Assembly: GCF_029892095.1 (NCBI RefSeq)
Contig: NZ_JARZAE010000004.1
Location: 8,184,001 to 8,248,000, forward strand
Source: Kitasatospora sp. MAP12-44
Lineage (GTDB): Bacteria > Actinomycetota > Actinomycetes > Streptomycetales > Streptomycetaceae
DNA: 64,000 bases
Direction of reading: 5' to 3'
The notes under the pieces: generated by a model
Database searches by the model: none
Told to the model about the DNA's origin: nothing
The model's input: the letters and a program-made list of their open reading frames with translations, nothing else
Made by a program: the position numbers and the translations under genes
In this document: in pieces, positions 1 to 7,716 of the stretch
Layout: every line of letters starts with the position of its first letter
How positions within the stretch are numbered: position 1 is the stretch's first letter

Positions 1-268
1 CGACATCCCCGCCAGCCGCCTGCCCTCGCCGGACGAGCTGCGCGCGATCCGCTGCCCGGTGCTGGCCGTCTACGGGACGCGCTCCGACCTCGCCCCGCAG
101 GCGGCCTGGTTGGAGGGGCTGCTGCCCGACTGCCGCAGCACCTTCGTCCCCGACCAGGAGCACTCCGTGCTGATCGAGGAGCCGGAGACGGTCCGCCGAC
201 TCGCCTTCGACTGGCTGCGCGAGAACGGCGCGCGGCTGGTCCCGCAGGCCGAGGGGAGTCTGCGGTGA
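1..268 (+). CDS. alpha/beta hydrolase, C-terminal part (cut by window edge)
   Basis: The reading frame is open from base 2 and ends at 268, giving the last 88 residues. The tail reads as the end of an alpha/beta hydrolase fold: a strand with PVLAVYGTRSD, which normally carries the acid residue, and then DQEHSVLIEEPE, where the catalytic His (EHS) precedes a helix. The nucleophile elbow lies outside the window, so the substrate cannot be guessed. The stop overlaps the GTG start of the next gene by 4 nt, so it is translationally coupled to the glycosyltransferase and methyltransferase that follow. Together they look like the end of a small secondary-metabolite or glycolipid tailoring operon. 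Confidence 0.75.
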   Translation, partial: DIPASRLPSPDELRAIRCPVLAVYGTRSDLAPQAAWLEGLLPDCRSTFVPDQEHSVLIEEPETVRRLAFDWLRENGARLVPQAEGSLR

Positions 269-1452
269 GCCGGTTCCTCTTCGTCGTCCCGCCGCTGGTC
301 GGCCATCTGAACCCGGCCGTCGCCGTCGCCGCCGAGCTGGCCGCTCGCGGGCACTCGATCGGCTGGGCCGGCGTGCCCGAGCTGATCGCCCAACTCGCGG
401 GCCCGGCAGCCGAAGTGCACCCCTGTGCGGTCTCCGCCGGCGGCCCCGACGGCCCGGCGCAGCGCCCACCGGAGCTGCGCGGGCCGGCGGCGTTGAAGTT
501 CCTCTGGGAGGACTTCCTGATCCCGCTCGCCGAGGCGATGGCCCCCGGCGTGACGGCGGCGGTGGCCCGCTTCCGCCCGGACGTGCTGGTGGTGGACCAG
601 CAGGCGGTGGCCGGCGCGCTGGTCGCCGAACGCCTCGGCCTGCCCTGGGCCACCTCCGCGACGACCTCGGCGGAGTTCACCGGCGCGCTGGACGGCATGC
701 CGCTGGTGGACGCCTGGATCGCCGGGCTGCTCGCCGACCTGCGCACCCGGATCGGCGACCCGCGCGGCAGCGCCGATCCGCGCTTCTCACCGCACCTGAT
801 CCTCGCCTTCACCACCCCCGAGCTGGCCGGTTCGGTTGCCGCGCCCCCCGGCCCGCTCCGCTTCGTGGGCCCGGCGATGACGCCCCGTCCCGGCGGGCCG
901 GCCTTTCCGTGGAGCCGCCTTGATCCCGACCGCGCCACGGTGCTGGTCACCCTCGGAACCGTCAACACCGACGCGGGCAGCGCCTTCCTGAGCGCCTGCG
1001 AGCAGTCGCTGCGGGCCCGTTCGGCCCGGCTGCAGGCCGTCGTCGTCGACCCCGGCGGGGTCCTGGGCGACCGGGATCCAGCCGACCCCGACATCGTGGT
1101 GCAGCCCCGCGTACCGCAGCTGGACCTGCTCGCCCGCGCTGCCGCCGTCATCTGCCACGCCGGCCACAACACGGTCTGCGAGGCCCTGTGGCACGGCGTG
1201 CCGCTGGTCGTCGCCCCGATCCGGGACGACCAACCGGTGGTGGCCGGCCAGGTGGTCGCCGCCGGCGCCGGCGTCCGGGTGCGCTTCGGACGCACCAGCG
1301 CGGACCGGCTCGGCCAGGCGCTGGACACGGTCCTGGACGACCCCGCCCACCAGGGCGCGGCACGTCGCGTCGGCGCCTCCTTCCGCGCGGCGGGTGGCGC
1401 GGCCCGCGCCGCCGACCACCTCGAAGAGCTGACCGCCAGGAGCCCCCGATGA
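265..1452 (+). CDS. MGT-family (GT1) glycosyltransferase
   Basis: A 395-residue protein of the GT-B fold used for natural products (macrolide glycosyltransferase/YjiC type). It moves a sugar from an NDP-sugar to a small acceptor. The N-terminus FVVPPLVGHLNPAVAVAAEL is the typical acceptor-domain opening with the conserved GH-N-P. The C-terminal nucleotide-sugar site is visible as LVTLGTVN, then PQLDLLARAAAVICHAGHNT, with the HAGxNT motif and the downstream PIRDDQ aspartate/glutamine pair. Its GTG start overlaps the upstream stop and its own stop overlaps the next ATG (ATGA), so the three genes form one transcription unit. The acceptor is unknown. Confidence 0.88.
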   Translation: MSRFLFVVPPLVGHLNPAVAVAAELAARGHSIGWAGVPELIAQLAGPAAEVHPCAVSAGGPDGPAQRPPELRGPAALKFLWEDFLIPLAEAMAPGVTAAVARFRPDVLVVDQQAVAGALVAERLGLPWATSATTSAEFTGALDGMPLVDAWIAGLLADLRTRIGDPRGSADPRFSPHLILAFTTPELAGSVAAPPGPLRFVGPAMTPRPGGPAFPWSRLDPDRATVLVTLGTVNTDAGSAFLSACEQSLRARSARLQAVVVDPGGVLGDRDPADPDIVVQPRVPQLDLLARAAAVICHAGHNTVCEALWHGVPLVVAPIRDDQPVVAGQVVAAGAGVRVRFGRTSADRLGQALDTVLDDPAHQGAARRVGASFRAAGGAARAADHLEELTARSPR

Positions 1453-2513
1453 CCACGACCAGCAGCAGTAGCGCGGTCGCCGCCCTGCGGCCCGGCTACC
1501 AGGCCGAACTGGCCGACGGCACCGCCAAGTTCTTCCACCAGCGACGAACCGACTGCCCCTGGTGCGGCAGCGGCCGGCTGGCCCTCCGGCTGCGCACCAC
1601 CGACCTGCTGCAGCACAAGCCGGGCGAGTTCCTGCTGGACGAGTGCCAGGACTGCGCACACGTCTTCCAGAACCCCCAACTGAACGGCACCGGGCTGGAG
1701 TTCTACTACCGCGACTTCTACGACGGCCTGGGGGAGCAGCGGTTGGGCGGCGTCTTTGCGACCCGCACCGCCGCCTACCGCAGCCGGGCCCGCTCGGTGA
1801 CCCCGTTCGACGCCGCGCCGGCCAGCTGGCTGGACGTCGGCACCGGGCACGGGCACTTCTGCGAGACCGCCCGCGAGACCTTCCCCGGCACCTCCTTCGA
1901 CGGCCTGGACCTCAGTGAGGGAGCTGAACTTGCCCAGCGCAACGGCCGGTTGGCCAACGGGTTCCGCGGCGCCTTCCCCGACCTGGCACCCGAGCTGGCC
2001 GGGCGCTACGACGTGGTCAGTATGTTCCACTACCTGGAGCACAGCACCGACCCGGCACGGGAGTTGACCGCCGCCCGGCAGGCGCTGCGCCCCGGCGGGC
2101 TGCTGCTGATCGAGGTGCCCGACCCGCGCAGCCGCTTCGCCCGCCTGCTGGGGCGCTGGTGGCTGCCCTGGCTGCAGCCCCAGCACCTGCACCTGATGCC
2201 CGCGGCCAACCTGCGGCAGCGGCTGGGCGAACTGGGCTTCACCGTCCTGCTGGAGCAGCACGGCGAGGCCCACGACCCGGTCGACCTGCTGGCCGCCTGC
2301 TGGCTGCTGCTGGACGCGCTCGCGCCGAGCGAGGACGCGCCCTGGCGGGCCGGCAGGCCGCCGGGACGGGTGCGGCGGGCCCTGCGCGGCGCGTGCTTCC
2401 TGGCCGGCGCGCCCGTCCTGCTGCTCGCGGCCCTCGCCGACCGCCTGCTCGCGCCGCTCGCCGGCCGCACGGGCCTCGCCAACGCCTACCGGCTGCTCGC
2501 CCGCCGCCCCTGA
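1449..2513 (+). CDS. class I SAM-dependent methyltransferase with N-terminal zinc ribbon
   Basis: 354 residues from the ATG that overlaps the upstream TGA. The frame is open further upstream, but that part is a shadow of the glycosyltransferase. The N-terminus has two CxxC pairs, CPWCGSG and CQDCAHVF, a zinc-binding module seen in sugar C-methyltransferases and related enzymes. The Rossmann methyltransferase core follows, with SAM-binding motif I WLDVGTGHGHFC and the acidic FDGLDLSEG. YDVVSMFHYLEHSTDP and LRPGGLLLIEVPDP are the later core motifs. The C-terminal 60 residues are hydrophobic and may associate with the membrane. Coupling to the glycosyltransferase suggests the two modify the same product or sugar. 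Confidence 0.82.
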   Translation: MTTTSSSSAVAALRPGYQAELADGTAKFFHQRRTDCPWCGSGRLALRLRTTDLLQHKPGEFLLDECQDCAHVFQNPQLNGTGLEFYYRDFYDGLGEQRLGGVFATRTAAYRSRARSVTPFDAAPASWLDVGTGHGHFCETARETFPGTSFDGLDLSEGAELAQRNGRLANGFRGAFPDLAPELAGRYDVVSMFHYLEHSTDPARELTAARQALRPGGLLLIEVPDPRSRFARLLGRWWLPWLQPQHLHLMPAANLRQRLGELGFTVLLEQHGEAHDPVDLLAACWLLLDALAPSEDAPWRAGRPPGRVRRALRGACFLAGAPVLLLAALADRLLAPLAGRTGLANAYRLLARRP

Positions 2514-2524
2514 CCGAAGGTCTG

Positions 2525-2698
2525 TCAGGCGACGCCGAGTGGATTGAGGATGCTGAACTTCCAACTCCCGTCGGCTGCTTGGCGGGCGACGTTGGCCGTG
2601 GTACCGGTGGGACTGATCCTCGTGCCGTCGGGCGCGGTGATCTCCATCGTCCAGTCGACGACCACCAGCGCGGTGTCCGCTCCAATGAGGACGTGCGG
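2525..2698 (-). pseudogene. remnant of a SnoaL-like/NTF2-fold protein (C-terminal end only)
   Basis: The minus strand reads HVLIGADTALVVVDWTMEI followed by TAPDGTRISPTGTTANVAR and WKFSILNPLGVA, then a TGA at 2527-2525. This is the C-terminal half of a SnoaL/ketosteroid-isomerase-like protein. The similarity stops abruptly near 2700 and no start codon or N-terminal half exists. A plus-strand AraC fragment begins at the same point. The protein is certainly incomplete; the family assignment rests on the pattern of the last 55 residues. Confidence 0.6.
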
Positions 2699-2700
2699 AC

Positions 2701-3327
2701 GGGCGCATTGCCGACCTCGACGCGATCCTGCTGCTGTTCACCCCCGCGTCCCCGCCACCCGTGCCAGCCCTCGCTTCTGTGCTCAACTCCGGCTTCGGTC
2801 CGGCCGCCTGGCCACTGCCACCGTCCGACCGTCAGGCGGTCAGCCGGACCATGTCCGACCTCGCCACGGAGTACGACAGCCTCCCGGGCCGGGAGGCACA
2901 CGACACGGCGCTGACCACGGAGCTGCTGCGCCACCTGCTGGCCGCCCTCCTGCTGCGCATCGCCCGACTGCCGCATCCCGGCGACCACGACCCGACCGCC
3001 GGCGGCGAGACTTTCCGTGCCTTCCAGCGCGAACTGGAAGCCTCCTTCGCCGTGAACCGCAACGCACACGACTACGCGGCCCGGATCGGCTACTCATCCC
3101 GCACGCTCACCCGCGCCTGCCTGGCCGCCACCGGTCGTACGGCAAAGGAGCTCATCGACCTCCGCGTCGCCCTGGAGGCCAAACGCCTGCTGGCGCACAC
3201 CCGACTGCCCGTGGCGGCGATCGGCCGGATGCTCGGCTTCACCGAACCCACCAACTTCGGCAAGTACTTCACCCGCGCGACCGGCCACACCCCCGGCGAG
3301 TTCCGCGCCGCACAGCACCGGGCGTAG
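2701..3327 (+). pseudogene. AraC-family regulator lacking its N-terminal cupin part
   Basis: The frame from 2701 reads DLDAILLLFTPASPPPVPAL and then a linker and a full AraC DNA-binding domain near the end. The two helix-turn-helix units are visible: NAHDYAARIGYSSRTLTRAC and LPVAAIGRMLGFTEPTNFGK, closed by ATGHTPGEFR. Family members normally begin with about 120 residues of ligand-binding cupin, which are missing. An in-frame TGA lies just upstream of the conserved part. A GTG at 2761 could still start a 188-residue protein with only the DNA-binding part, so residual expression is possible. It abuts the SnoaL-like remnant head to head. Confidence 0.65.
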
Positions 3328-3338
3328 CCGCGGGCGCG
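3284..3338. repeat. direct repeat copy A (AraC gene tail)
   Basis: About 55 bp covering the last codons of the AraC frame and its downstream bases. It is repeated with roughly 85% identity by eye at 5444-5501, where the same tail (HTPGAFRVAQQRRS, stop) exists with no gene in front of it. The two copies flank the secreted repeat protein gene. Confidence 0.7.
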
Positions 3339-3481
3339 GTGGTCTGCGTCGGACCTGGCGGATGGCGGCGGCAGCTTGTTGCCTTGCAACTTGGCAACTT
3401 GCTGCCGGGCGTGCGCCGTTCCGCGGGCGGCGCTCGCCGGACATGATCCTCTTCGACGTACCCACCATCTCGGAGGTCTCG

Positions 3482-5374
3482 ATGTCCGCACTGACCCGTC
3501 CAGCCCGTTCTCTGGCGCGCGTGGCCACCCTTGCGGCGATTGCCGTCGTCGCGGGGTTGTGCACTGTCGTGCCGGCGTCCGCCGACACCGGCAATTACTA
3601 CGGCAACGGTTCCTTGACGGCCATGTCGACCGGGACGGTCGGGACGGGCATCGGTGCGCAACTGACCGGCGACATGATGGTCCAGCGCGCTCGGGACTGG
3701 GTGAGTCACCAGGTCATCTACAACCAGGGGAAGTCGTTCGCCGATGCCGAGGTCGGTGGGCCCTACCGCACCGATGACGGCGGTCTGGTCGACATGGCCT
3801 GGCAGTTGCCGAGCAGTCCGGCGGTGACCACTCCCTCGCCCGGCCTCGACTCCGCGCCGTACAGCATGAAGCTCGGCAGCTGGTCCCAGCTGCAGCCGGG
3901 CGACGCGCTCGCCGTCGCGGGGAAGCACATCAGCCTCTTCGCCGGCTGGACCAACCAGGCGAACGGCGACTTCACCTACATCGCCGAGGAGAACTCCAGC
4001 GTCCCGACCGCAGAGTACCCGGCCAACATCCACGACCCCTCGATCGACGGCTACCCGGCGTCCTCCTACGAGCTGCTGCGCTACACCAACCCGCTCCCCG
4101 CCATCCCTGCGAACTTCAACGTCACACTGTCGGGCTTCAACCCCGGACAGACCGTCGGCGCCACCGTGCACCTGACCTCCACCCCGACGCAGAGCGACGT
4201 CATCGGGGGGCTCAACTACGTCATCTCCGGCCCCAACGGCTACTACAGCGAAGTGCCGGCAGGCCCAGGCACCAACTACCCCTACGCGCTCAACACCACG
4301 CAACTGGCGAACGGCAGCTACACCGTCTCGATGATCGCCAGCGAGACAGACGGCCAGAACCACACCTACCAGGGCGCCAGCTTCACCATCGCCAATGCCG
4401 GCTCCTCCACCCTGCAGCTGCCCAACGGCGCACAGCAGACCTTCGTGATAGCGGCCAACGGCCACCTGATGACCAAGTGGCAGACGGCCGCCGGCTCCGG
4501 CTGGACGGGTTGGAGCGACATGGGGGGCGCGTTCCAGGGCGTGCCTGCTGCTGTGGTCAACCAGGGTGAGATCAGCGTGTTCGCGACGGGGACCGATGGC
4601 AATCTCTATACGTCTTGGCAGAGTTCTCCGGGTGGTGTGCTGACCGGTTTCGCCGGTTTTGGTGGCGGTAATCTCGCCAGTTCCCCTGCGGTGGTGATCG
4701 GTTCTGGTGGTGGGATGCAGGTCTTCGCGATCGACAGCGGCGGTCACCTCCGTACTGCGTGGCAGACGGCCGTCGACTCGACTTGGACGGGTTGGAGCGA
4801 CATGGGGGGCGCGTTCCAGGGCGTGCCTGCTGCTGTGGTCAACCAGGGTGAGATCAGCGTGTTCGCGACGGGGACCGATGGCAATCTCTATACGTCTTGG
4901 CAGAGTTCTCCGGGTGGTGTGCTGACCGGTTTCGCCGGTTTTGGTGGCGGTAATCTCGCCAGTTCCCCTGCGGTGGTGATCGGTTCTGGTGGTGGGATGC
5001 AGGTCTTCGCGATCGACAGCGGCGGTCACCTCCGTACTGCGTGGCAGACGGCCGTCGACTCGACTTGGACGGGTTGGAGCGACATGGGGGGCACGTTCCA
5101 GGGCACGCCTGCTGCAGTGGTCAACTTGCAGCGTGAGATCAGCGTGTTCGCGACCGGGACCGATGGCAATCTCTACACGTCTTGGCAGACTTCACCGGGT
5201 GGTGTGCTGACCGGTTTCGCCGGTTTTGGTGGCGGCATCCTCATCGGTACCCCGAACGTGGTGGTCGTCGCCAGCGGCGCGATGGACGCCTTCGCGCAGG
5301 ACAGCAGCGGCAACGACTACACCTCGTGGCAGACCGCTGCCGGCTCCCCTTGGACCGGCTGGGCCGCACTCTGA
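3482..5374 (+). CDS. secreted protein: NlpC/P60-like domain without catalytic Cys plus tandem propeller/lectin-like repeats
   Basis: 630 residues. ATG 3482 is chosen because GGAGG sits 5 nt upstream and a normal signal peptide follows (about 35 residues, ending near VPASA). Residues 40-210 resemble the NlpC/P60-like amidase modules of streptomycetes (VQRARDWV, PYRTDDGGLVDMAW, LQPGDALAV, KHISLFAGW). The position normally occupied by Cys in TDCSG reads TDDGG, so peptidase activity is doubtful. After an Ig-like stretch (FNVTLSGFNPGQTV) come about four copies of a 94-residue unit with TSWQ, WTGWSDMGG and ISVFATGTDGNLY, resembling PLL/tachylectin-type beta-propeller repeats that bind sugars. Two of the units are identical at DNA level. 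The repeats use more T-ending codons than the rest of the gene. A strong terminator follows. Confidence 0.75.
   Translation: MSALTRPARSLARVATLAAIAVVAGLCTVVPASADTGNYYGNGSLTAMSTGTVGTGIGAQLTGDMMVQRARDWVSHQVIYNQGKSFADAEVGGPYRTDDGGLVDMAWQLPSSPAVTTPSPGLDSAPYSMKLGSWSQLQPGDALAVAGKHISLFAGWTNQANGDFTYIAEENSSVPTAEYPANIHDPSIDGYPASSYELLRYTNPLPAIPANFNVTLSGFNPGQTVGATVHLTSTPTQSDVIGGLNYVISGPNGYYSEVPAGPGTNYPYALNTTQLANGSYTVSMIASETDGQNHTYQGASFTIANAGSSTLQLPNGAQQTFVIAANGHLMTKWQTAAGSGWTGWSDMGGAFQGVPAAVVNQGEISVFATGTDGNLYTSWQSSPGGVLTGFAGFGGGNLASSPAVVIGSGGGMQVFAIDSGGHLRTAWQTAVDSTWTGWSDMGGAFQGVPAAVVNQGEISVFATGTDGNLYTSWQSSPGGVLTGFAGFGGGNLASSPAVVIGSGGGMQVFAIDSGGHLRTAWQTAVDSTWTGWSDMGGTFQGTPAAVVNLQREISVFATGTDGNLYTSWQTSPGGVLTGFAGFGGGILIGTPNVVVVASGAMDAFAQDSSGNDYTSWQTAAGSPWTGWAAL
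4504..5067 (+). repeat. two 282-bp tandem repeat units, identical in sequence
   Basis: The bases from 4504 to 4785 recur at 4786-5067 without any difference I can see (period 282 bp, 94 codons). A third, diverged unit starts at 5068 and carries a 3-bp insertion (Asn-Leu-Gln-Arg instead of Asn-Gln-Gly). Silent sites are identical too, so the duplication or gene conversion is recent. The unit encodes the propeller-like repeat of the secreted protein. Confidence 0.9.
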
Positions 5375-5394
5375 CCCCCGCGACCCGATGCACG

Positions 5395-5432
5395 CCCCGC
5401 TTCGTGTGCGACATGGCGCACACGAAGCGGGG
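5395..5432 (+). terminator. intrinsic-type hairpin terminator
   Basis: A perfect 16-bp inverted repeat (arms 5395-5410 and 5417-5432, loop ACATGG) lies 20 bp after the stop of the secreted repeat protein. There is no T-run, as is usual in streptomycete terminators. Confidence 0.85.
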
Positions 5433-5443
5433 GCACCGAAGCC

Positions 5444-5501
5444 GCCACACCCCGGGCGCGTTCCGTGTCGCACAGCAACGCCGGTCGTAGCCGCGAGCAC
5501 G
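5444..5501. repeat. direct repeat copy B (orphan AraC gene tail)
   Basis: Matches 3284-3338 (about 85% by eye). In the plus frame it reads RHTPGAFRVAQQRRS and stops, the same ending as the AraC regulator at 2701-3327, but no other part of a regulator gene is present here. Apart from this and the terminator hairpin I see nothing in 5375-5619. Confidence 0.65.
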
Positions 5502-5619
5502 CCGACCGCAGTATCGCCGTATGTGCCACGCATGCCCGTCCCGGCGGTGGGTACGACACCTCCTGTTGCGCGGGAGTCGCGAGTCGCAAAAGCGGCCGAG
5601 GAAACGAGGAGTGTCGTCA

Positions 5620-5994
5620 GTGATTCGAAAGTTGCAGATGGTCGCGCTGGATTGCGCCGATGCGGTACAGCTCGCGGAGTTCTACGCGAATCTGCTCGGC
5701 GGCCGGGTGGTCGCGGACACGGGGGACTCCGACTGGGTCGAGGTGCACGGGTTCGAGGGAACGCCGCTGGCCTGCCAGCGGGTCGAGGGCTACCGTCCGC
5801 CCGAGTGGCCCAGCCAGCAGCACCCGCAGCAGCTCCACCTCGACTTCGACGTGGACGACCTCGACGGAGAGGAGAAGCGGGCGCTCGCTCTCGGCGCGGC
5901 CGTGCTGGAGCGGACCGACCAGCTCCGCCCGGAGGCCAACTGGCGGATCTACGCGGACCCGGCCGGCCATCCGTTCTGCCTCTGCCTCCACTGA
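5620..5994 (+). CDS. VOC (glyoxalase-like) domain protein
   Basis: 124 residues, one complete VOC fold made of two beta-alpha-beta-beta-beta units. The first begins with LQMVALDCADAVQLAEFYAN and LGGRVV. The second has QQLHLDFDVDDLDGEEKRAL and ends with IYADPAGHPFCLC, the usual family ending. The GTG at 5620 is preferred over GTG 5611 because the GAGGA motif at 5606-5610 is then 9 nt away. Members often bind small hydrophobic ligands or metals, or confer resistance; the ligand here cannot be told. Confidence 0.82.
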   Translation: MIRKLQMVALDCADAVQLAEFYANLLGGRVVADTGDSDWVEVHGFEGTPLACQRVEGYRPPEWPSQQHPQQLHLDFDVDDLDGEEKRALALGAAVLERTDQLRPEANWRIYADPAGHPFCLCLH

Positions 5995-6123
5995 GTCAGC
6001 ATCAGCGGATGGTCACGCCGTTAACCTGTTGCCGTCTCTTGCCCCTGACGGCACACTCGCCAGGTGCAGAAACCGAGTCACCGAGTAGGCCGGCGTCATG
6101 GGCGCCGACCGGGAAGGCACCCC

Positions 6124-6681
6124 GTGCGCACCGCGGAGAATGACCACGACCAGGCTGGAAAGTACGCCCGGGTGGAGCGGGAGCGACGATTCCTGCTGGC
6201 AGTTGCCCCGGAGACGTCGCAAGCACGGGAGGTTCGGCGGATCACCGACCGCTACCTGACGGGGACCCGTCTGCGCCTGCGCCGCGTGGACCACCCTGCC
6301 CCGGTCCAGCCCGAGTTCAAGCTCACCCAGAAGGTGCCCGCCGACCGGCCGGGCCCCGTGCAGGGGACGATCACGAACACCTACCTGTCCCAGGCCGAGT
6401 ACGACGTGTTCGCCACGCTGCCCGCCGCCGTACTGACCAAGACGCGCCTGAGCTCCCCGCCCCTGGGCATCGACGTCTTCGACGCGCCCCTGCACGGCCT
6501 GGTCCTGGCCGAGGCCGAGTTCACCACGGACGAGGAGATGTACGCCTTCGAACCGCCCGCGGACATCGTCGCCGAGGTGACCGACGACCCGCGCTTCACC
6601 GGTGGGCGACTCGTCCAGGCGCACCGGGCCGAGCTGATCTCCTGGCTCGACGACTACGGCATCAAGCTCAACCAGTTGTAG
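6124..6681 (+). CDS. CYTH-domain protein
   Basis: 185 residues of the CYTH (CyaB/thiamine triphosphatase) superfamily, metal-dependent enzymes acting on triphosphorylated substrates inside a beta-barrel tunnel. The signature start is KYARVERERRFLL, the local form of the ExExK motif. It is followed by TDRYLTGTRLRLRRV (basic residues for phosphate), EFKLTQKVP and VLAEAEF with its acidic metal ligands. GTG 6124 is chosen for the GGGAAGG ribosome site 6 nt upstream. The frame remains open before it but shows no family similarity. The substrate is unknown. It stands alone, with a 56-nt gap to the next gene. Confidence 0.75.
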   Translation: MRTAENDHDQAGKYARVERERRFLLAVAPETSQAREVRRITDRYLTGTRLRLRRVDHPAPVQPEFKLTQKVPADRPGPVQGTITNTYLSQAEYDVFATLPAAVLTKTRLSSPPLGIDVFDAPLHGLVLAEAEFTTDEEMYAFEPPADIVAEVTDDPRFTGGRLVQAHRAELISWLDDYGIKLNQL

Positions 6682-6719
6682 TCAGTCGACCGGGGGCGGC
6701 ATACGTGAAGGCGGGCATT

Positions 6720-6736
6720 CCCTGAGAAGATCAGGG
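6720..6736 (+). promoter_or_regulatory. small hairpin immediately before a start codon
   Basis: CCCTGA-GAAGA-TCAGGG forms a 6-bp stem ending one base before the ATG at 6738. It covers the position of the ribosome-binding site (AGGGG), so folding could limit translation of the F420-type oxidoreductase. Confidence 0.45.
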
Positions 6737-6737
6737 G

Positions 6738-7661
6738 ATGGACTTCCGTATCTTCACCGAACCCCAGCAGGGCGCCTCCTACGACACGCTGCTGCGCGTC
6801 GCCCAAGCCGCCGAACAGCTGGACTACGACGGCTTCTTCCGCTCCGACCACTACCTCAGGATGGGCGACGGCGACGGCCTGCCCGGCCCGACAGACGCCT
6901 GGATCACGCTCGCCGGGCTCGCCCGTGAGACCCAGCGGATCCGGCTCGGCACGCTGATGACCGCCGGCACCTTCCGACTCCCCGGCGTGCTCGCCATCCA
7001 GGTCGCCCAGGTCGACGCGATGAGCGGCGGCCGGATCGAACTCGGCCTCGGCGCGGGCTGGTTCGAGCAGGAGCATGCCGCCTACGGCATCCCCTTCCCG
7101 GACCGGCGGATCGACCGCTTCGAGGAGCAGCTGGCGATCGTCACCGGGCTGTGGGAGACCAAGCTCGGTGAGACGTTCTCCTTCGACGGCGTCCACTACC
7201 AGCTGCGGGACTCCCCGGCGCTGCCCAAGCCGCTGCAGCAGCGGGTCCCGCTGCTGATCGGGGGCATGGGACCCAAGCGCACGCCTGCCCTGGCGGCGCG
7301 CTACGCCACCGAGTTCAACCTGCCGTTCACCTCCGTGGAGCAGAGCAAGGAGCAGATCGAGCGGGTGCGGGCCGCTGTCGAGGAGCGCGGCCGGGCGGCC
7401 GACGACATGATCTACTCCAATGCCCTGGTGGCCTGCGTCGGTCGTGACGACGCCGAGGTCGCGCGCCGCGCCGCCGCGATCGGACGCGAGGTCGACGAGC
7501 TCAAGGCCAACGGTCTGGCCGGCACCCCGGCCGAGGTGGTGGAGAAGATCGCCCGCTACCGCGAGGTCGGCAGCCGCCGGATCTACTTCCAGATCCTGGA
7601 CCTCGCCGACCTGGACCACCTGGAACTGATCGCCACTCAGGTCAAGCCCCAGCTCGACTGA
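6738..7661 (+). CDS. LLM-class F420-dependent oxidoreductase
   Basis: 307 residues, a TIM-barrel of the luciferase-like monooxygenase superfamily in the actinobacterial group that uses coenzyme F420. Visible landmarks are GFFRSDHYLRM near the N-terminus, TQRIRLGTLMTAGTFRLPGV, the signature SGGRIELGLGAGWFEQEH and the C-terminal PLLIGGMGPKRTPALAARY. The family transfers hydride between F420H2 and organic substrates. No neighbour points to a particular substrate. Confidence 0.85.
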   Translation: MDFRIFTEPQQGASYDTLLRVAQAAEQLDYDGFFRSDHYLRMGDGDGLPGPTDAWITLAGLARETQRIRLGTLMTAGTFRLPGVLAIQVAQVDAMSGGRIELGLGAGWFEQEHAAYGIPFPDRRIDRFEEQLAIVTGLWETKLGETFSFDGVHYQLRDSPALPKPLQQRVPLLIGGMGPKRTPALAARYATEFNLPFTSVEQSKEQIERVRAAVEERGRAADDMIYSNALVACVGRDDAEVARRAAAIGREVDELKANGLAGTPAEVVEKIARYREVGSRRIYFQILDLADLDHLELIATQVKPQLD

Positions 7662-7716
7662 CCGAGACGGTACAGCCCCGCCACCGGCCGGCTCTCAGCA
7701 CCAAGGAGCGACACCC

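Noticed and set aside
3269..5029. 586-residue minus-strand open frame
   Set aside because: It is antisense to the secreted repeat protein and its repetitiveness only mirrors the DNA repeats. No ribosome site or family pattern is present, and the plus-strand gene has signal peptide, start site and terminator.
4504..5374. CRISPR-like array
   Set aside because: The repeats are contiguous 94-codon units inside a gene, without spacers. No cas gene is present in the window.
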